A stretch of DNA of 5,219 bases from an uncultured Enterococcus sp. (GTDB lineage Bacteria; Bacillota; Bacilli; Lactobacillales; Enterococcaceae), in NCBI GenBank assembly GCA_946409145.1, contig CAMJVA010000120.1, positions 1-5,219 on the forward strand. Direction: 5' to 3'. The position numbers and the translations under genes are program-made. Positions 1 through 5,219 of this stretch are shown here, piece by piece; position 1 is the stretch's first letter; every line of letters begins with the position of its first letter. The notes beneath the pieces are model-generated. The model saw only the letters and a program-made list of their open reading frames with translations. It made no database searches and was not told the origin of the DNA.

Positions 1-42
1 TTATTTTTTTAAACGAATTATCAGAAAATTTAAATAAAAAGC

Positions 43-71
43 TTGACAAAGAAATCCTCCCTTGATAAGAT
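43..71 (+). promoter_or_regulatory. Probable sigma-A promoter of the metNIQ operon
   Basis: A perfect TTGACA -35 box lies at 43-48. A -10-like TAAGAT lies at 66-71, with the ideal 17-base spacer; it matches TATAAT at four of six positions. GATAAT at 69-74 is a better hexamer but leaves a 20-base spacer. Transcription would begin near 78, just before the 5' base of T-box Stem I at 95, so the whole riboswitch is included in the transcript. The T-rich start of the window (1-10) may be the tail of an upstream gene's terminator, but too little is present to say. Confidence 0.75.
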
Positions 72-297
72 AATGACAACATTTATATGAAAATGCTTTG
101 AAAAGAAGAGTAAGTTTTTACATTCTTTAAAGAGAGTCCCGTTAGCTGAGAAGGGATAAGAATTAGGAAAACTGAAGATGGTCTTTGAGCAAGAGTGGAT
201 AAGCAAGAGTTAGTCCACTACGGCAACGCCCGTTACAGCGTCACAGTATGCGGCAACAAGTACTGGTTAAGGCAGATTTTGTGAGAAATCTGTAAAA

Positions 298-328
298 AAA
301 GGTGGTAACACGAAATTATTCGTCCTTT
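298..328 (+). promoter_or_regulatory. T-box antiterminator with UGGU bulge
   Basis: AAAGG (298-302) pairs with CCTTT (324-328), and ACGAA (310-314) pairs with TTCGT (319-323) around the loop ATTA. This leaves a seven-base bulge, TGGTAAC, at 303-309. The first four bases, UGGU, can pair with the ACCA end of an uncharged tRNA carrying discriminator A, as tRNA-Met does. The usual T-box bulge reads UGGNACC; here the sixth base is A rather than C. The 3' half of this element (from 321) is also the 5' arm of the terminator, so the two structures exclude each other. Confidence 0.93.
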
Positions 329-360
329 CTTAGTCATAGACTGAGAAAGGGCGTTTTTTT
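321..360 (+). terminator. Regulated intrinsic terminator of the T-box leader
   Basis: A fifteen-pair stem (321-335 with 339-353, including two G-U pairs) is capped by the three-base loop ATA and followed by seven T residues (354-360). Formation of the antiterminator at 298-328 uses up 321-328 and would dismantle this hairpin. It is therefore the default OFF state when tRNA-Met is charged. Confidence 0.95.
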
Positions 361-370
361 ATGCCACAAA

Positions 371-376
371 AAGGAG
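371..376 (+). promoter_or_regulatory. Ribosome binding site fixing the metN start
   Basis: AAGGAG lies six bases before the ATG at 383. It settles the start. The same frame stays open upstream to a GTG at 302, but that codon lies inside the T-box bulge and its extra 27 residues would be translated from the antiterminator and terminator sequence. Confidence 0.9.
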
Positions 377-382
377 AGAAGT

Positions 383-1405
383 ATGGGAATTATTGAATTA
401 AAAGGGGTTGAAAAAACCTTTCAAGACACAAAAAAAGTGTATGCAGTGAATCAAGTGGACTTAACCGTGGAAAAAGGTGATATTTACGGCATTGTGGGCT
501 ATTCTGGAGCGGGAAAATCAACCTTAGTTCGACTGCTTAACGGTTTAGAGCTTCCCACTAAAGGAAGCGTAGAAATTCATGGAGAAGATTTAACACAATT
601 ATCTCCCAAAGATTTACGGAAATTCCGGCAAAAAATTGGCATGATTTTTCAACATTTTAATTTATTATGGTCAAGAACTGTTTTGAAAAATATTGAATTG
701 CCTTTAGAAATTAGTGGTGTTAGTAAAAACGAACGACAAAAAAGAGCTCAAGAGCTGGTGAAACTTGTTGGATTAGAAGGACGAGAAAATCATTATCCTG
801 CTCAACTTTCCGGAGGACAAAAACAACGGGTCGGTATAGCTCGCGCTTTAGCCAATAATCCAGAAATTTTATTGTGCGATGAAGCCACTAGCGCCCTAGA
901 TCCTCAAACCACTGATGAAGTTTTAGACTTATTGTTAGATATTAATCAAAAATTAGGTTTAACCATTGTGCTCATCACCCATGAAATGCACGTGATTCGG
1001 AAAATTTGTAATAAAGTAGCCGTGATGGAAAAAGGAAAAATTGTCGAAAAAGGAGACACTTTAGCTATTTTCCGTCATCCTAAAGAAGCGGTCACTAAAC
1101 GGTTTGTTAATAATGAAACCACTAAAAATGATACAAAAGAAATCTTACAAGCTTTTCAAGCAGAAAATCCTACAGGAAAAATTGTTAATCTTCATTTTAC
1201 AGAGGATTCAGCTGATGAACCGTTGATTTCTCAAGCAATTCGGCAATTTAAAGTAGACATTTCCGTTATTCAAGGAGCGATTCAAAAAACAGCAAAAGGA
1301 AATTTCGGTAATTTAACAATTTTAATGACAGGAGAAGAAAAAGAAGCGGCCTTGAAATTTTTCCGTGATCAAGGAGTAGAAGTGGAGGTGTGGGTGAATG
1401 AATAA
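383..1405 (+). CDS. metN: Methionine ABC importer, ATP-binding subunit MetN
   Basis: The 340-residue ATPase powers uptake of methionine (the D- isomer too in known systems) as a dimer on the cytoplasmic face of the MetI permease. All ABC motifs are visible: Walker A GYSGAGKS (39-46), Q-loop Gln90, signature LSGGQKQ (142-148), Walker B ILLCDE (162-167) with catalytic Glu167, the D-loop SALD, and switch His200. Residues about 264-339 form the C-terminal NIL (ACT-like) domain that in MetN proteins binds methionine and inhibits transport. This domain, with the metI and metQ neighbours, separates it from amino-acid ATPases of the GlnQ type. The length is typical of the family. The start at 383 is chosen for its AAGGAG six bases upstream. 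It is the first gene of the operon behind the T-box leader, and its last eight bases overlap metI. Confidence 0.97.
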   Translation: MGIIELKGVEKTFQDTKKVYAVNQVDLTVEKGDIYGIVGYSGAGKSTLVRLLNGLELPTKGSVEIHGEDLTQLSPKDLRKFRQKIGMIFQHFNLLWSRTVLKNIELPLEISGVSKNERQKRAQELVKLVGLEGRENHYPAQLSGGQKQRVGIARALANNPEILLCDEATSALDPQTTDEVLDLLLDINQKLGLTIVLITHEMHVIRKICNKVAVMEKGKIVEKGDTLAIFRHPKEAVTKRFVNNETTKNDTKEILQAFQAENPTGKIVNLHFTEDSADEPLISQAIRQFKVDISVIQGAIQKTAKGNFGNLTILMTGEEKEAALKFFRDQGVEVEVWVNE

Positions 1406-2084
1406 AAGTTTTATTGGAAAATATTTGGCCTTTTCTGAGGTGGACTGGACAAAAGTTTGGGAAGCTTTGGGAGATACTATCACATTAACCCTTCTATCCA
1501 CAATAATTATTTTTATTTTAGGAATGCTTTTAGGCGTAGGATTATACGCTTTAAGTCGCGGTAAAAAAGTTTTTGGAAAAATCGGTTATGGGATTCTTTC
1601 TGTGATTACGAATGTTTTAAGAGCTGTTCCATTTATGATTTTGTTAATTATTTTAATGCCTTTTACGAAAGCGTTAATGGGATCAACTATTGGGGTGAAA
1701 GCAGCCTATCCTGCTTTAATTTTATCGGCGACACCATTTTTTGCTCGCATGGTAGAACTTTCTTTGCGGGAAGTAGACGGAGGTGTTTTAGAAGCAGCTG
1801 AAGCCATGGGTGCTTCTAAATCACAAATCTTTTTTAAAGTATTGTTAAAAGAAAGTTTGCCAGCTCTCATTTCAGGCCTTACTGTCACCACTGTTTCTAT
1901 GATTGGTTTTACGGCTATGGCTGGTGTCATTGGAGCAGGAGGTCTTGGGCAACTGGCTTGGAACACTGGTTTTCAGCGGAATAATTTCACGGTAATTTTA
2001 GTAGCCACCGTCTTAATTACCTTGCTCGTTTTTCTAGTGCAAGGTCTGGGAGATTTTTGGATTAAAAAAGTGGATAAACGATAA
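1398..2084 (+). CDS. metI: Methionine ABC importer, permease subunit MetI
   Basis: This 228-residue integral membrane protein dimerises to form the methionine channel. About five hydrophobic segments can be seen, near residues 27-52, 65-90, 100-117, 155-182 and 196-217. The cytoplasmic EAA loop that docks onto MetN begins at Glu132 (EAAEAMGAS) and ends in the typical LP pair (residues 154-155). The GVIGAGGLGQLAW stretch near 176-188 is characteristic of MetI-type permeases. Length is normal for the family. The ATG overlaps the end of metN by eight bases, and GGAGG (1384-1388) sits nine bases upstream inside metN. This indicates translational coupling within one operon. Confidence 0.97.
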   Translation: MNKSFIGKYLAFSEVDWTKVWEALGDTITLTLLSTIIIFILGMLLGVGLYALSRGKKVFGKIGYGILSVITNVLRAVPFMILLIILMPFTKALMGSTIGVKAAYPALILSATPFFARMVELSLREVDGGVLEAAEAMGASKSQIFFKVLLKESLPALISGLTVTTVSMIGFTAMAGVIGAGGLGQLAWNTGFQRNNFTVILVATVLITLLVFLVQGLGDFWIKKVDKR

Positions 2085-2096
2085 GGGGGAAATAAC

Positions 2097-2912
2097 ATGA
2101 AAAAAGTTTTAGGAATTTTATCATTAGGCGTTTTAGCATTAACTTTAGCCGCTTGTGGAGGAAAAAAAGAGAGTGAATTAGAAGTTTTAAAAGTTGGCGC
2201 TTCTCCTACACCTCACGCTGAAATTTTAGAAAAAGTCAAACCTCTTTTAAAAGATGAAGGAATTGATTTACAAATTGAAGAATTTACTGATTATGTTTTA
2301 CCTGATACGACTTTAGTTGATGGGGATATTGATGCTAACTTTTTTGCCCACATCCCTTTTATTAATACCTTTAATAAAGAAAACGGAGATCCTTTAGAAA
2401 TTGTTGGGGGGGTTCATATTGAACCTATGGCAGGGTATTCTAAAAAGATTAAAGATATTAGTGAACTAAAAGACGGCGCAACTATTTTAGCTTCAACAAA
2501 TACTCCTGATTACGGTCGTATTTTAACGATTTTAAAAGATGCCGGGGTCATTACTTTAAAAGATGGGGTCAATATTGAAGAGGCAACCTTTGATGATGTG
2601 GCCGAAAATCCGAAAAATTTGAAATTTAAATACGACGTCTCTCCAGAAATGCTCACTTCTGCTTATGAAAATAATGAAGCGGATTTAATTTTTATTAATG
2701 CTAATTACGCCTATCAAGGAGGACTTAATCCAGTCAAAGATTCTGTGGTCATTGAAGCAGATGGTTCTCCTTATGTGAATGTTTTAGTGACACGTAAAGG
2801 GGACAAAGATGAGGAAAAAATTCAAAAATTAATGAAAGCTTTACACAAAAAAGAAATTCAAGACTGGATTTTAGAAAAATGGGATGGATCAGTCAAACCA
2901 GTAAGTGAATAA
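2097..2912 (+). CDS. metQ: Methionine-binding lipoprotein MetQ (NlpA family)
   Basis: This 271-residue extracytoplasmic receptor should capture methionine and hand it to MetNI. A lipoprotein signal peptide is clear: MKK, a hydrophobic run (residues 4-19), and lipobox LAAC with Cys20 as the lipidated residue. It is therefore anchored to the outer face of the membrane. NlpA-family landmarks follow: DYVLPDTTLVDGDIDANFF (residues 65-83), the GGVHIEPMAGYSKKI stretch (104-118), a ligand-pocket segment ending in Gly140-Arg141, ENPKNLKF (170-177) and INANYA (200-205). The pocket segment reads TNTPDYGR (134-141), where many MetQ proteins have NDPTNxGR. I believe related forms occur in other Lactobacillales. 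The gene begins 12 bases after metI behind AAGGGGGA (2083-2090). Position in the operon makes methionine the likely ligand, though a related ligand is possible. Confidence 0.95.
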   Translation: MKKVLGILSLGVLALTLAACGGKKESELEVLKVGASPTPHAEILEKVKPLLKDEGIDLQIEEFTDYVLPDTTLVDGDIDANFFAHIPFINTFNKENGDPLEIVGGVHIEPMAGYSKKIKDISELKDGATILASTNTPDYGRILTILKDAGVITLKDGVNIEEATFDDVAENPKNLKFKYDVSPEMLTSAYENNEADLIFINANYAYQGGLNPVKDSVVIEADGSPYVNVLVTRKGDKDEEKIQKLMKALHKKEIQDWILEKWDGSVKPVSE

Positions 2913-2916
2913 ACAC

Positions 2917-2956
2917 AAAAAATAACTTTTCCAGAAAATGGAAAAGTTATTTTTTT
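2917..2956 (+). terminator. Intrinsic terminator of the metNIQ operon
   Basis: AATAACTTTTCC (2921-2932) pairs perfectly with GGAAAAGTTATT (2940-2951) around a seven-base loop. The stem can be extended by A-T pairs from 2917 to 2955, and a T run ends it at 2956. It begins four bases after the metQ stop codon (TAA, 2910-2912). The A tract on its 5' side means it could also stop transcription from the other strand. Confidence 0.93.
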
Positions 2957-2959
2957 CTC

Positions 2960-2988
2960 TTGAGACTTTTTTAAATTAACGTTAAACT
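2960..2988 (+). promoter_or_regulatory. Probable sigma-A promoter of trpS
   Basis: TTGAGA (2960-2965, five of six to consensus) and TAAACT (2983-2988, four of six) are separated by exactly 17 bases. They sit immediately after the metQ terminator. A transcript starting near 2995 would have a leader of only about 25 bases before the ATG at 3021. That leaves no room for a T-box or other attenuator. Confidence 0.6.
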
Positions 2989-3005
2989 GAGTGTATTGTA
3001 AATTC

Positions 3006-3012
3006 AAAGGAG
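3006..3012 (+). promoter_or_regulatory. Ribosome binding site fixing the trpS start
   Basis: AAAGGAG lies eight bases before the ATG at 3021. The frame is open upstream to a GTG at 2991, but that start would place this strong site inside the coding region. It would also lie at or before the predicted transcription start, so ATG 3021 is preferred. Confidence 0.9.
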
Positions 3013-3020
3013 TTTTGGTC

Positions 3021-4031
3021 ATGGAAAATATTATTTTAACAGGAGATAGACCTACAGGAAAACTTCATGTAGGCCATTATGTGGGCTCTTTAAGAAAAAG
3101 AGTGGAAATGCAAAACGATACTAACAATAATATGTTTATTATGGCTGCAGATATGCAAGCCTTAACTGATAATGCTAAAAATCCGCAAAAAGTAGCGGAT
3201 AATATTTTGCAAATTGCTCTAGACTGGTTAGCAGTGGGCTTGGACCCTAAAAAATCAACGTTATTCATTCAATCGCAAATTCCACAACTTGGGGAATTAA
3301 CAATGTATTTCATGAATTTAGTGACTGTGTCTCGAGTAAAAAGAAATCCCACCGTTAAATCAGAAATTGAACAAAAACATTTTGGGGAAAGCGTTCCTAC
3401 GGGCTTTTTTGTTTATCCTATTTCTCAAGCAGCAGATATTACTGCTTTTAAAGCAAATCTCGTGCCTGTTGGGGAAGATCAACAACCTATGCTAGAACAA
3501 ACAAGAGAAATCGTTAGAGAGTTTAACAGTGTTTACGCTCCTGTTTTAGTGGAACCAAAAGCAGTTTTACCTGAAAAAGGGAGTGGTCGTTTGCCAGGAA
3601 TTGATGGTAAAGGAAAAATGAGCAAATCTTTAGGTAACGGAATTTATTTAGCCGATAGTATGGATGTAGTAAAAGAAAAAGTAATGAAAATGTACACAGA
3701 TCCTAATCACATTCACGTAGAAGATCCTGGGCAAATTGAAGGAAATATGGTCTTTACTTACTTAGATGTTTTTGGTAAAGATAAAGAAAAAATTTCCGAA
3801 CTAAAAAGCCAATATCAAGCAGGGGGCTTAGGAGATGTGAAAATCAAACGGTATTTAATTGATGTACTCGATCAAGAATTAACGCCAATTCGTCTAAGAC
3901 GGGAAAACTTTGCTAAAGATCCTGCAGAAGTGATGAATATTTTACGTCAAGGTTCTTTAGCCGCTGAAAAAATTGCCGCTAAAACCTTAGATGAAGTAAA
4001 AAGTGCTATGGGAATTAATTATTTTAAATAA
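3021..4031 (+). CDS. trpS: Tryptophanyl-tRNA synthetase (TrpRS)
   Basis: This 336-residue cytoplasmic class Ic aminoacyl-tRNA synthetase activates tryptophan with ATP and charges tRNA-Trp, normally as a homodimer. The ATP-binding HIGH-type motif is HVGH (16-19) within RPTGKLHVGHYVGSL, and the second signature is KMSKS (199-203). YPISQAADI (132-140), with Asp139 in the position of the tryptophan-binding Asp of characterised TrpRS, and GEDQQPMLEQTREI (151-164) are TrpRS-specific rather than TyrRS. The sequence resembles the roughly 340-residue TrpRS of streptococci and enterococci. It differs from the Bacillus/E. coli form, in which the first signature usually reads TxGN. The gene has its own promoter and short leader and is cut off from metQ by a terminator, so it appears to be a single-gene unit without visible attenuation. 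Confidence 0.97.
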   Translation: MENIILTGDRPTGKLHVGHYVGSLRKRVEMQNDTNNNMFIMAADMQALTDNAKNPQKVADNILQIALDWLAVGLDPKKSTLFIQSQIPQLGELTMYFMNLVTVSRVKRNPTVKSEIEQKHFGESVPTGFFVYPISQAADITAFKANLVPVGEDQQPMLEQTREIVREFNSVYAPVLVEPKAVLPEKGSGRLPGIDGKGKMSKSLGNGIYLADSMDVVKEKVMKMYTDPNHIHVEDPGQIEGNMVFTYLDVFGKDKEKISELKSQYQAGGLGDVKIKRYLIDVLDQELTPIRLRRENFAKDPAEVMNILRQGSLAAEKIAAKTLDEVKSAMGINYFK

Positions 4032-4059
4032 AAGTAATCGGCTGAAAAAAAGCTAAAAA

Positions 4060-4108
4060 AATAAGCCATGGTAAAAATAGCAATTGGTATTTTTACTGTG
4101 GTTTTATT
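4060..4108 (+). terminator. Long imperfect hairpin after trpS, probable terminator
   Basis: The arm 4060-4079 folds onto 4088-4108 around an eight-base loop. Eight perfect A-T pairs (TAAAAATA/TATTTTTA) are followed by a mixed section with G-C, G-U and A-T pairs and one bulged T. It lies 28 bases after the trpS stop. On the + strand the U-tract is weak and interrupted by an A (TTTTATTT). Read on the - strand, the hairpin is followed by a better T run from the A-rich 4054-4061. It may therefore act in both directions, or chiefly against antisense transcription. Confidence 0.6.
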
Positions 4109-4210
4109 TAAAGTTAAAAAAATTATAAAATTTTAGGAGAGTAAAGTATTTCTTTATTTTAATGCAAAATTATTCAGCTGAAATGATGAATTTTTATAAA
4201 AGGGGAAACT

Positions 4211-4852
4211 ATGAAAAACGTATTTTTTGACTTAGATGGGACATTAACTGATTCAGGGGAAGGGATTATTAATTCCATTAAATATGCTTTAAACAAGTTA
4301 GAACAACCAGAAGCTGATCTTGAAACTTTAAGAAAATTTATTGGACCACCATTAATGGACTCTTTTCAAGACTACACTGGTCTTTCTAAAGAAAATGCTA
4401 AATTAGGTATGATTTATTATCGAGAATACTATGAGGTTAAAGGCCTTTATGAAAATAAATTATATGATGATGTGAAACATTTACTAGAAAGTTTAAAAGA
4501 AAATAAACGCAATATTTACTTAACGACGTCAAAACCAGAACCTTATGCTAAGCAAATTTTAAAACATTTTGCCATTGATGAGTATTTTTCTGATGTTTAT
4601 GGAGCAAGTATGGATGAAACCATGAGCGAAAAAACGTTTATTATTCAAAATGCTTTAGAAAACATTTCCCCTAAGGTTAATCCTAAAGAAACCTTAATGG
4701 TGGGAGATCGCTCTTATGATATGTCTGGAGGAAAAGACCACGGATTAACTACAGTGGGAGTTTTATATGGTTTTGGGAGTGAAGAAGAACTTAAAAATTC
4801 CGGAGCGGATTTTATTATTAATAAACCTTTGGACCTTTTAAATTATATTTAA
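4211..4852 (+). CDS. HAD-superfamily hydrolase, subfamily IA (5'-nucleotidase/phosphoglycolate phosphatase-like)
   Basis: This 213-residue protein is predicted to be a cytoplasmic Mg-dependent phosphatase. All four HAD motifs are present: motif I DLDGTLTDS with nucleophile Asp7 and general acid/base Asp9, motif II TTS (105-107), motif III Lys141, and motif IV GDRSYD (165-170) with acidic Asp166 and Asp170. Residues about 15-85 between motif I and the core form the helical C1 cap of subfamily IA. The stretches FIGPPL (43-48), YREYYEVKGLYENKLYDDV (70-88), GASMD (131-135) and GVLYGFGSEEEL (183-194) resemble the HAD 5'-nucleotidase-like branch. Such proteins act on nucleotide monophosphates or other small phosphoesters, so the true substrate cannot be read from the sequence. 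The ATG follows AAAGGGGA (4199-4206). The next gene starts 27 bases downstream and is probably co-transcribed. Confidence 0.9.
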   Translation: MKNVFFDLDGTLTDSGEGIINSIKYALNKLEQPEADLETLRKFIGPPLMDSFQDYTGLSKENAKLGMIYYREYYEVKGLYENKLYDDVKHLLESLKENKRNIYLTTSKPEPYAKQILKHFAIDEYFSDVYGASMDETMSEKTFIIQNALENISPKVNPKETLMVGDRSYDMSGGKDHGLTTVGVLYGFGSEEELKNSGADFIINKPLDLLNYI

Positions 4853-4879
4853 TGATTAAATTTTTAAAAAGGAGACAAG

Positions 4880-5197
4880 ATGGATAAAAAAGATTTAAAA
4901 AATGCCTACAAAGAACGAGAAAAAATTGGTGGTATTTATCAAATTACCGATGAAATTTCTGGAAAATCTTGGCTAGATTTTGCTCAAGATGTAATGAAAG
5001 TAGAAAATCGTTTTTCATTTATGAAAAAAACGAACCAACCTTTCTCACTTCTAATGAGTGAAGACTGGAAAAAAGATGGAAAAGATGCTTTTTCTTTTAA
5101 AGTTATTGAAAAACTAATTAAAAAACCAGAACAAACAGATCAAGAATTTAAAGAAGAATTAATTACCTTGCTTGAAATGAAAAAAGAAGAACTTTAG
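4880..5197 (+). CDS. Small protein, probable degenerate GIY-YIG-fold family member
   Basis: This 105-residue, Lys/Glu-rich soluble protein has no signal peptide or membrane segment. Its pattern matches, from memory, a short Firmicutes family annotated as GIY-YIG nuclease-like: a GGIYQI strand (17-22), a turn with GK (28-29), an aromatic-initiated strand, EDWKKDGKDAFSFKVIEKL (61-79), and a closing Glu/Lys-rich helix with TDQEFKEEL. The second motif, expected to look like Y-I/L-G-S, reads WLDFAQ (31-36) here, so the catalytic Tyr and Gly are absent. Arg44 may correspond to the conserved arginine. Nuclease activity is therefore doubtful and the function unknown. The start ATG is five bases after GGAG (4871-4874). 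The gene lies 27 bases behind the HAD phosphatase gene. The 22 bases after its stop hold only a purine-rich run. Confidence 0.7.
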   Translation: MDKKDLKNAYKEREKIGGIYQITDEISGKSWLDFAQDVMKVENRFSFMKKTNQPFSLLMSEDWKKDGKDAFSFKVIEKLIKKPEQTDQEFKEELITLLEMKKEEL

Positions 5198-5219
5198 TAA
5201 AACAAAGAAGAGAGAGTGT

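Larger units (their letters stand above)
95..360 (+). ncRNA. T-box riboswitch, methionine-specific (metNIQ leader)
   Basis: This cis-acting RNA leader senses uncharged tRNA and decides whether transcription continues into metN. Seen in the sequence: Stem I runs about 95-190. Its base is GCTT/GAGC (95-98 with 187-190) and AAAGA/TCTTT (102-106 with 182-186). The loop E motif AGTA (109-112) faces GAA (174-176). Upper helices are 113-119 with 167-173 and 122-127 with 158-163, then the AGAGAG bulge (131-136), and TCCC/GGGA (137-140 with 153-156) closing the distal loop. The specifier ATG is at 178-180. Stem II is AGTGGA/TCCACT (194-199 with 214-219). The IIA/B pseudoknot pairs ACGG/CCGT (220-223 with 230-233) and ACGC/GCGT (226-229 with 238-241). 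Stem III is CAGTA/TACTG (244-248 with 261-265). The antiterminator and terminator follow and are listed separately. The Met call rests on the ATG specifier, the base U in UGGU that pairs with A73 of tRNA-Met, and the methionine transporter genes downstream. An Asp reading (GAT, 177-179) is one base out of register and does not fit the context. Confidence 0.95.

Noticed and set aside
221..257. Direct repeat CGGCAAC at 221-227 and 251-257
   Set aside because: Both copies are accounted for by T-box structure (pseudoknot strand and Stem III loop). Seven bases is short enough for chance.
302..382. In-frame N-terminal extension of metN starting at GTG 302
   Set aside because: The extra 27 codons cover the T-box bulge, antiterminator and terminator. 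The ribosome binding site at 371-376 and family alignment support ATG 383.
361..393. ATG at 361 opening a very short reading frame just after the leader terminator
   Set aside because: It has no ribosome binding site (only the T run precedes it) and the peptide would overlap the true metN start. It is chance.
1706..1966. Minus-strand open frame of 86 codons inside metI
   Set aside because: It lies wholly within a well-supported permease gene, its composition is that of antisense to metI, and it resembles no family I know.
2991..3020. GTG 2991 as the trpS start
   Set aside because: It would bury the strong AAAGGAG site inside the gene and lies at or before the predicted transcript start.
3077..3268. 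Minus-strand open frame of 63 codons inside trpS
   Set aside because: It is antisense to a strongly conserved part of TrpRS, with no supporting signals.
4162..4230. A 22-codon open frame upstream of and overlapping the HAD gene start
   Set aside because: The nearest ribosome-binding-like AGGAGAG (4135-4141) is about 20 bases away, too far to serve it. No recognisable peptide is encoded.

Overview
The window is an ordinary, AT-rich chromosomal stretch from a low-GC Gram-positive bacterium, most likely a member of the Lactobacillales. Three things point there: strong AGGAG-type ribosome binding sites, a T-box leader in front of a metNIQ operon, and a streptococcus/enterococcus-type TrpRS and MetQ. 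The genus cannot be named from the sequence alone. All five convincing genes plus one small divergent gene lie on the + strand.

Layout. Positions 43-71 hold a sigma-A-type promoter. It is followed by a complete T-box riboswitch (about 95-360) whose parts can all be traced: Stem I with an AGUA/GAA loop E and an AUG specifier, Stem II, the Stem IIA/B pseudoknot, Stem III, an antiterminator with a UGGU bulge, and a competing terminator. The leader controls metN (383-1405), metI (1398-2084) and metQ (2097-2912), which are the ATPase, permease and substrate-binding lipoprotein of a methionine ABC importer. A strong terminator (2917-2956) closes that operon. A separate promoter (2960-2988) then drives trpS (3021-4031), tryptophanyl-tRNA synthetase, from a very short leader. 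An AT-rich gap with one long imperfect hairpin (4060-4108) separates trpS from a probable two-gene unit: a HAD-family phosphatase (4211-4852) and a 105-residue protein that looks like a degenerate GIY-YIG-fold protein (4880-5197).

How it works together. When methionyl-tRNA is scarce, uncharged tRNA-Met should pair with the AUG specifier and, through its ACCA end, with the UGGU bulge. This stabilises the antiterminator and lets transcription reach metNIQ. When methionine is plentiful, the NIL domain at the end of MetN is expected to inhibit the transporter itself. The import system would therefore be controlled at both RNA and protein level.

I see no defence system, mobile element, CRISPR array or tRNA gene. 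The points most worth a second look are fine-scale: two variations in the T-box (an extra hairpin and a changed bulge base), an HxGH-type TrpRS with Gln at a position linked to indolmycin sensitivity, a variant MetQ binding motif, and the degenerate GIY-YIG protein.
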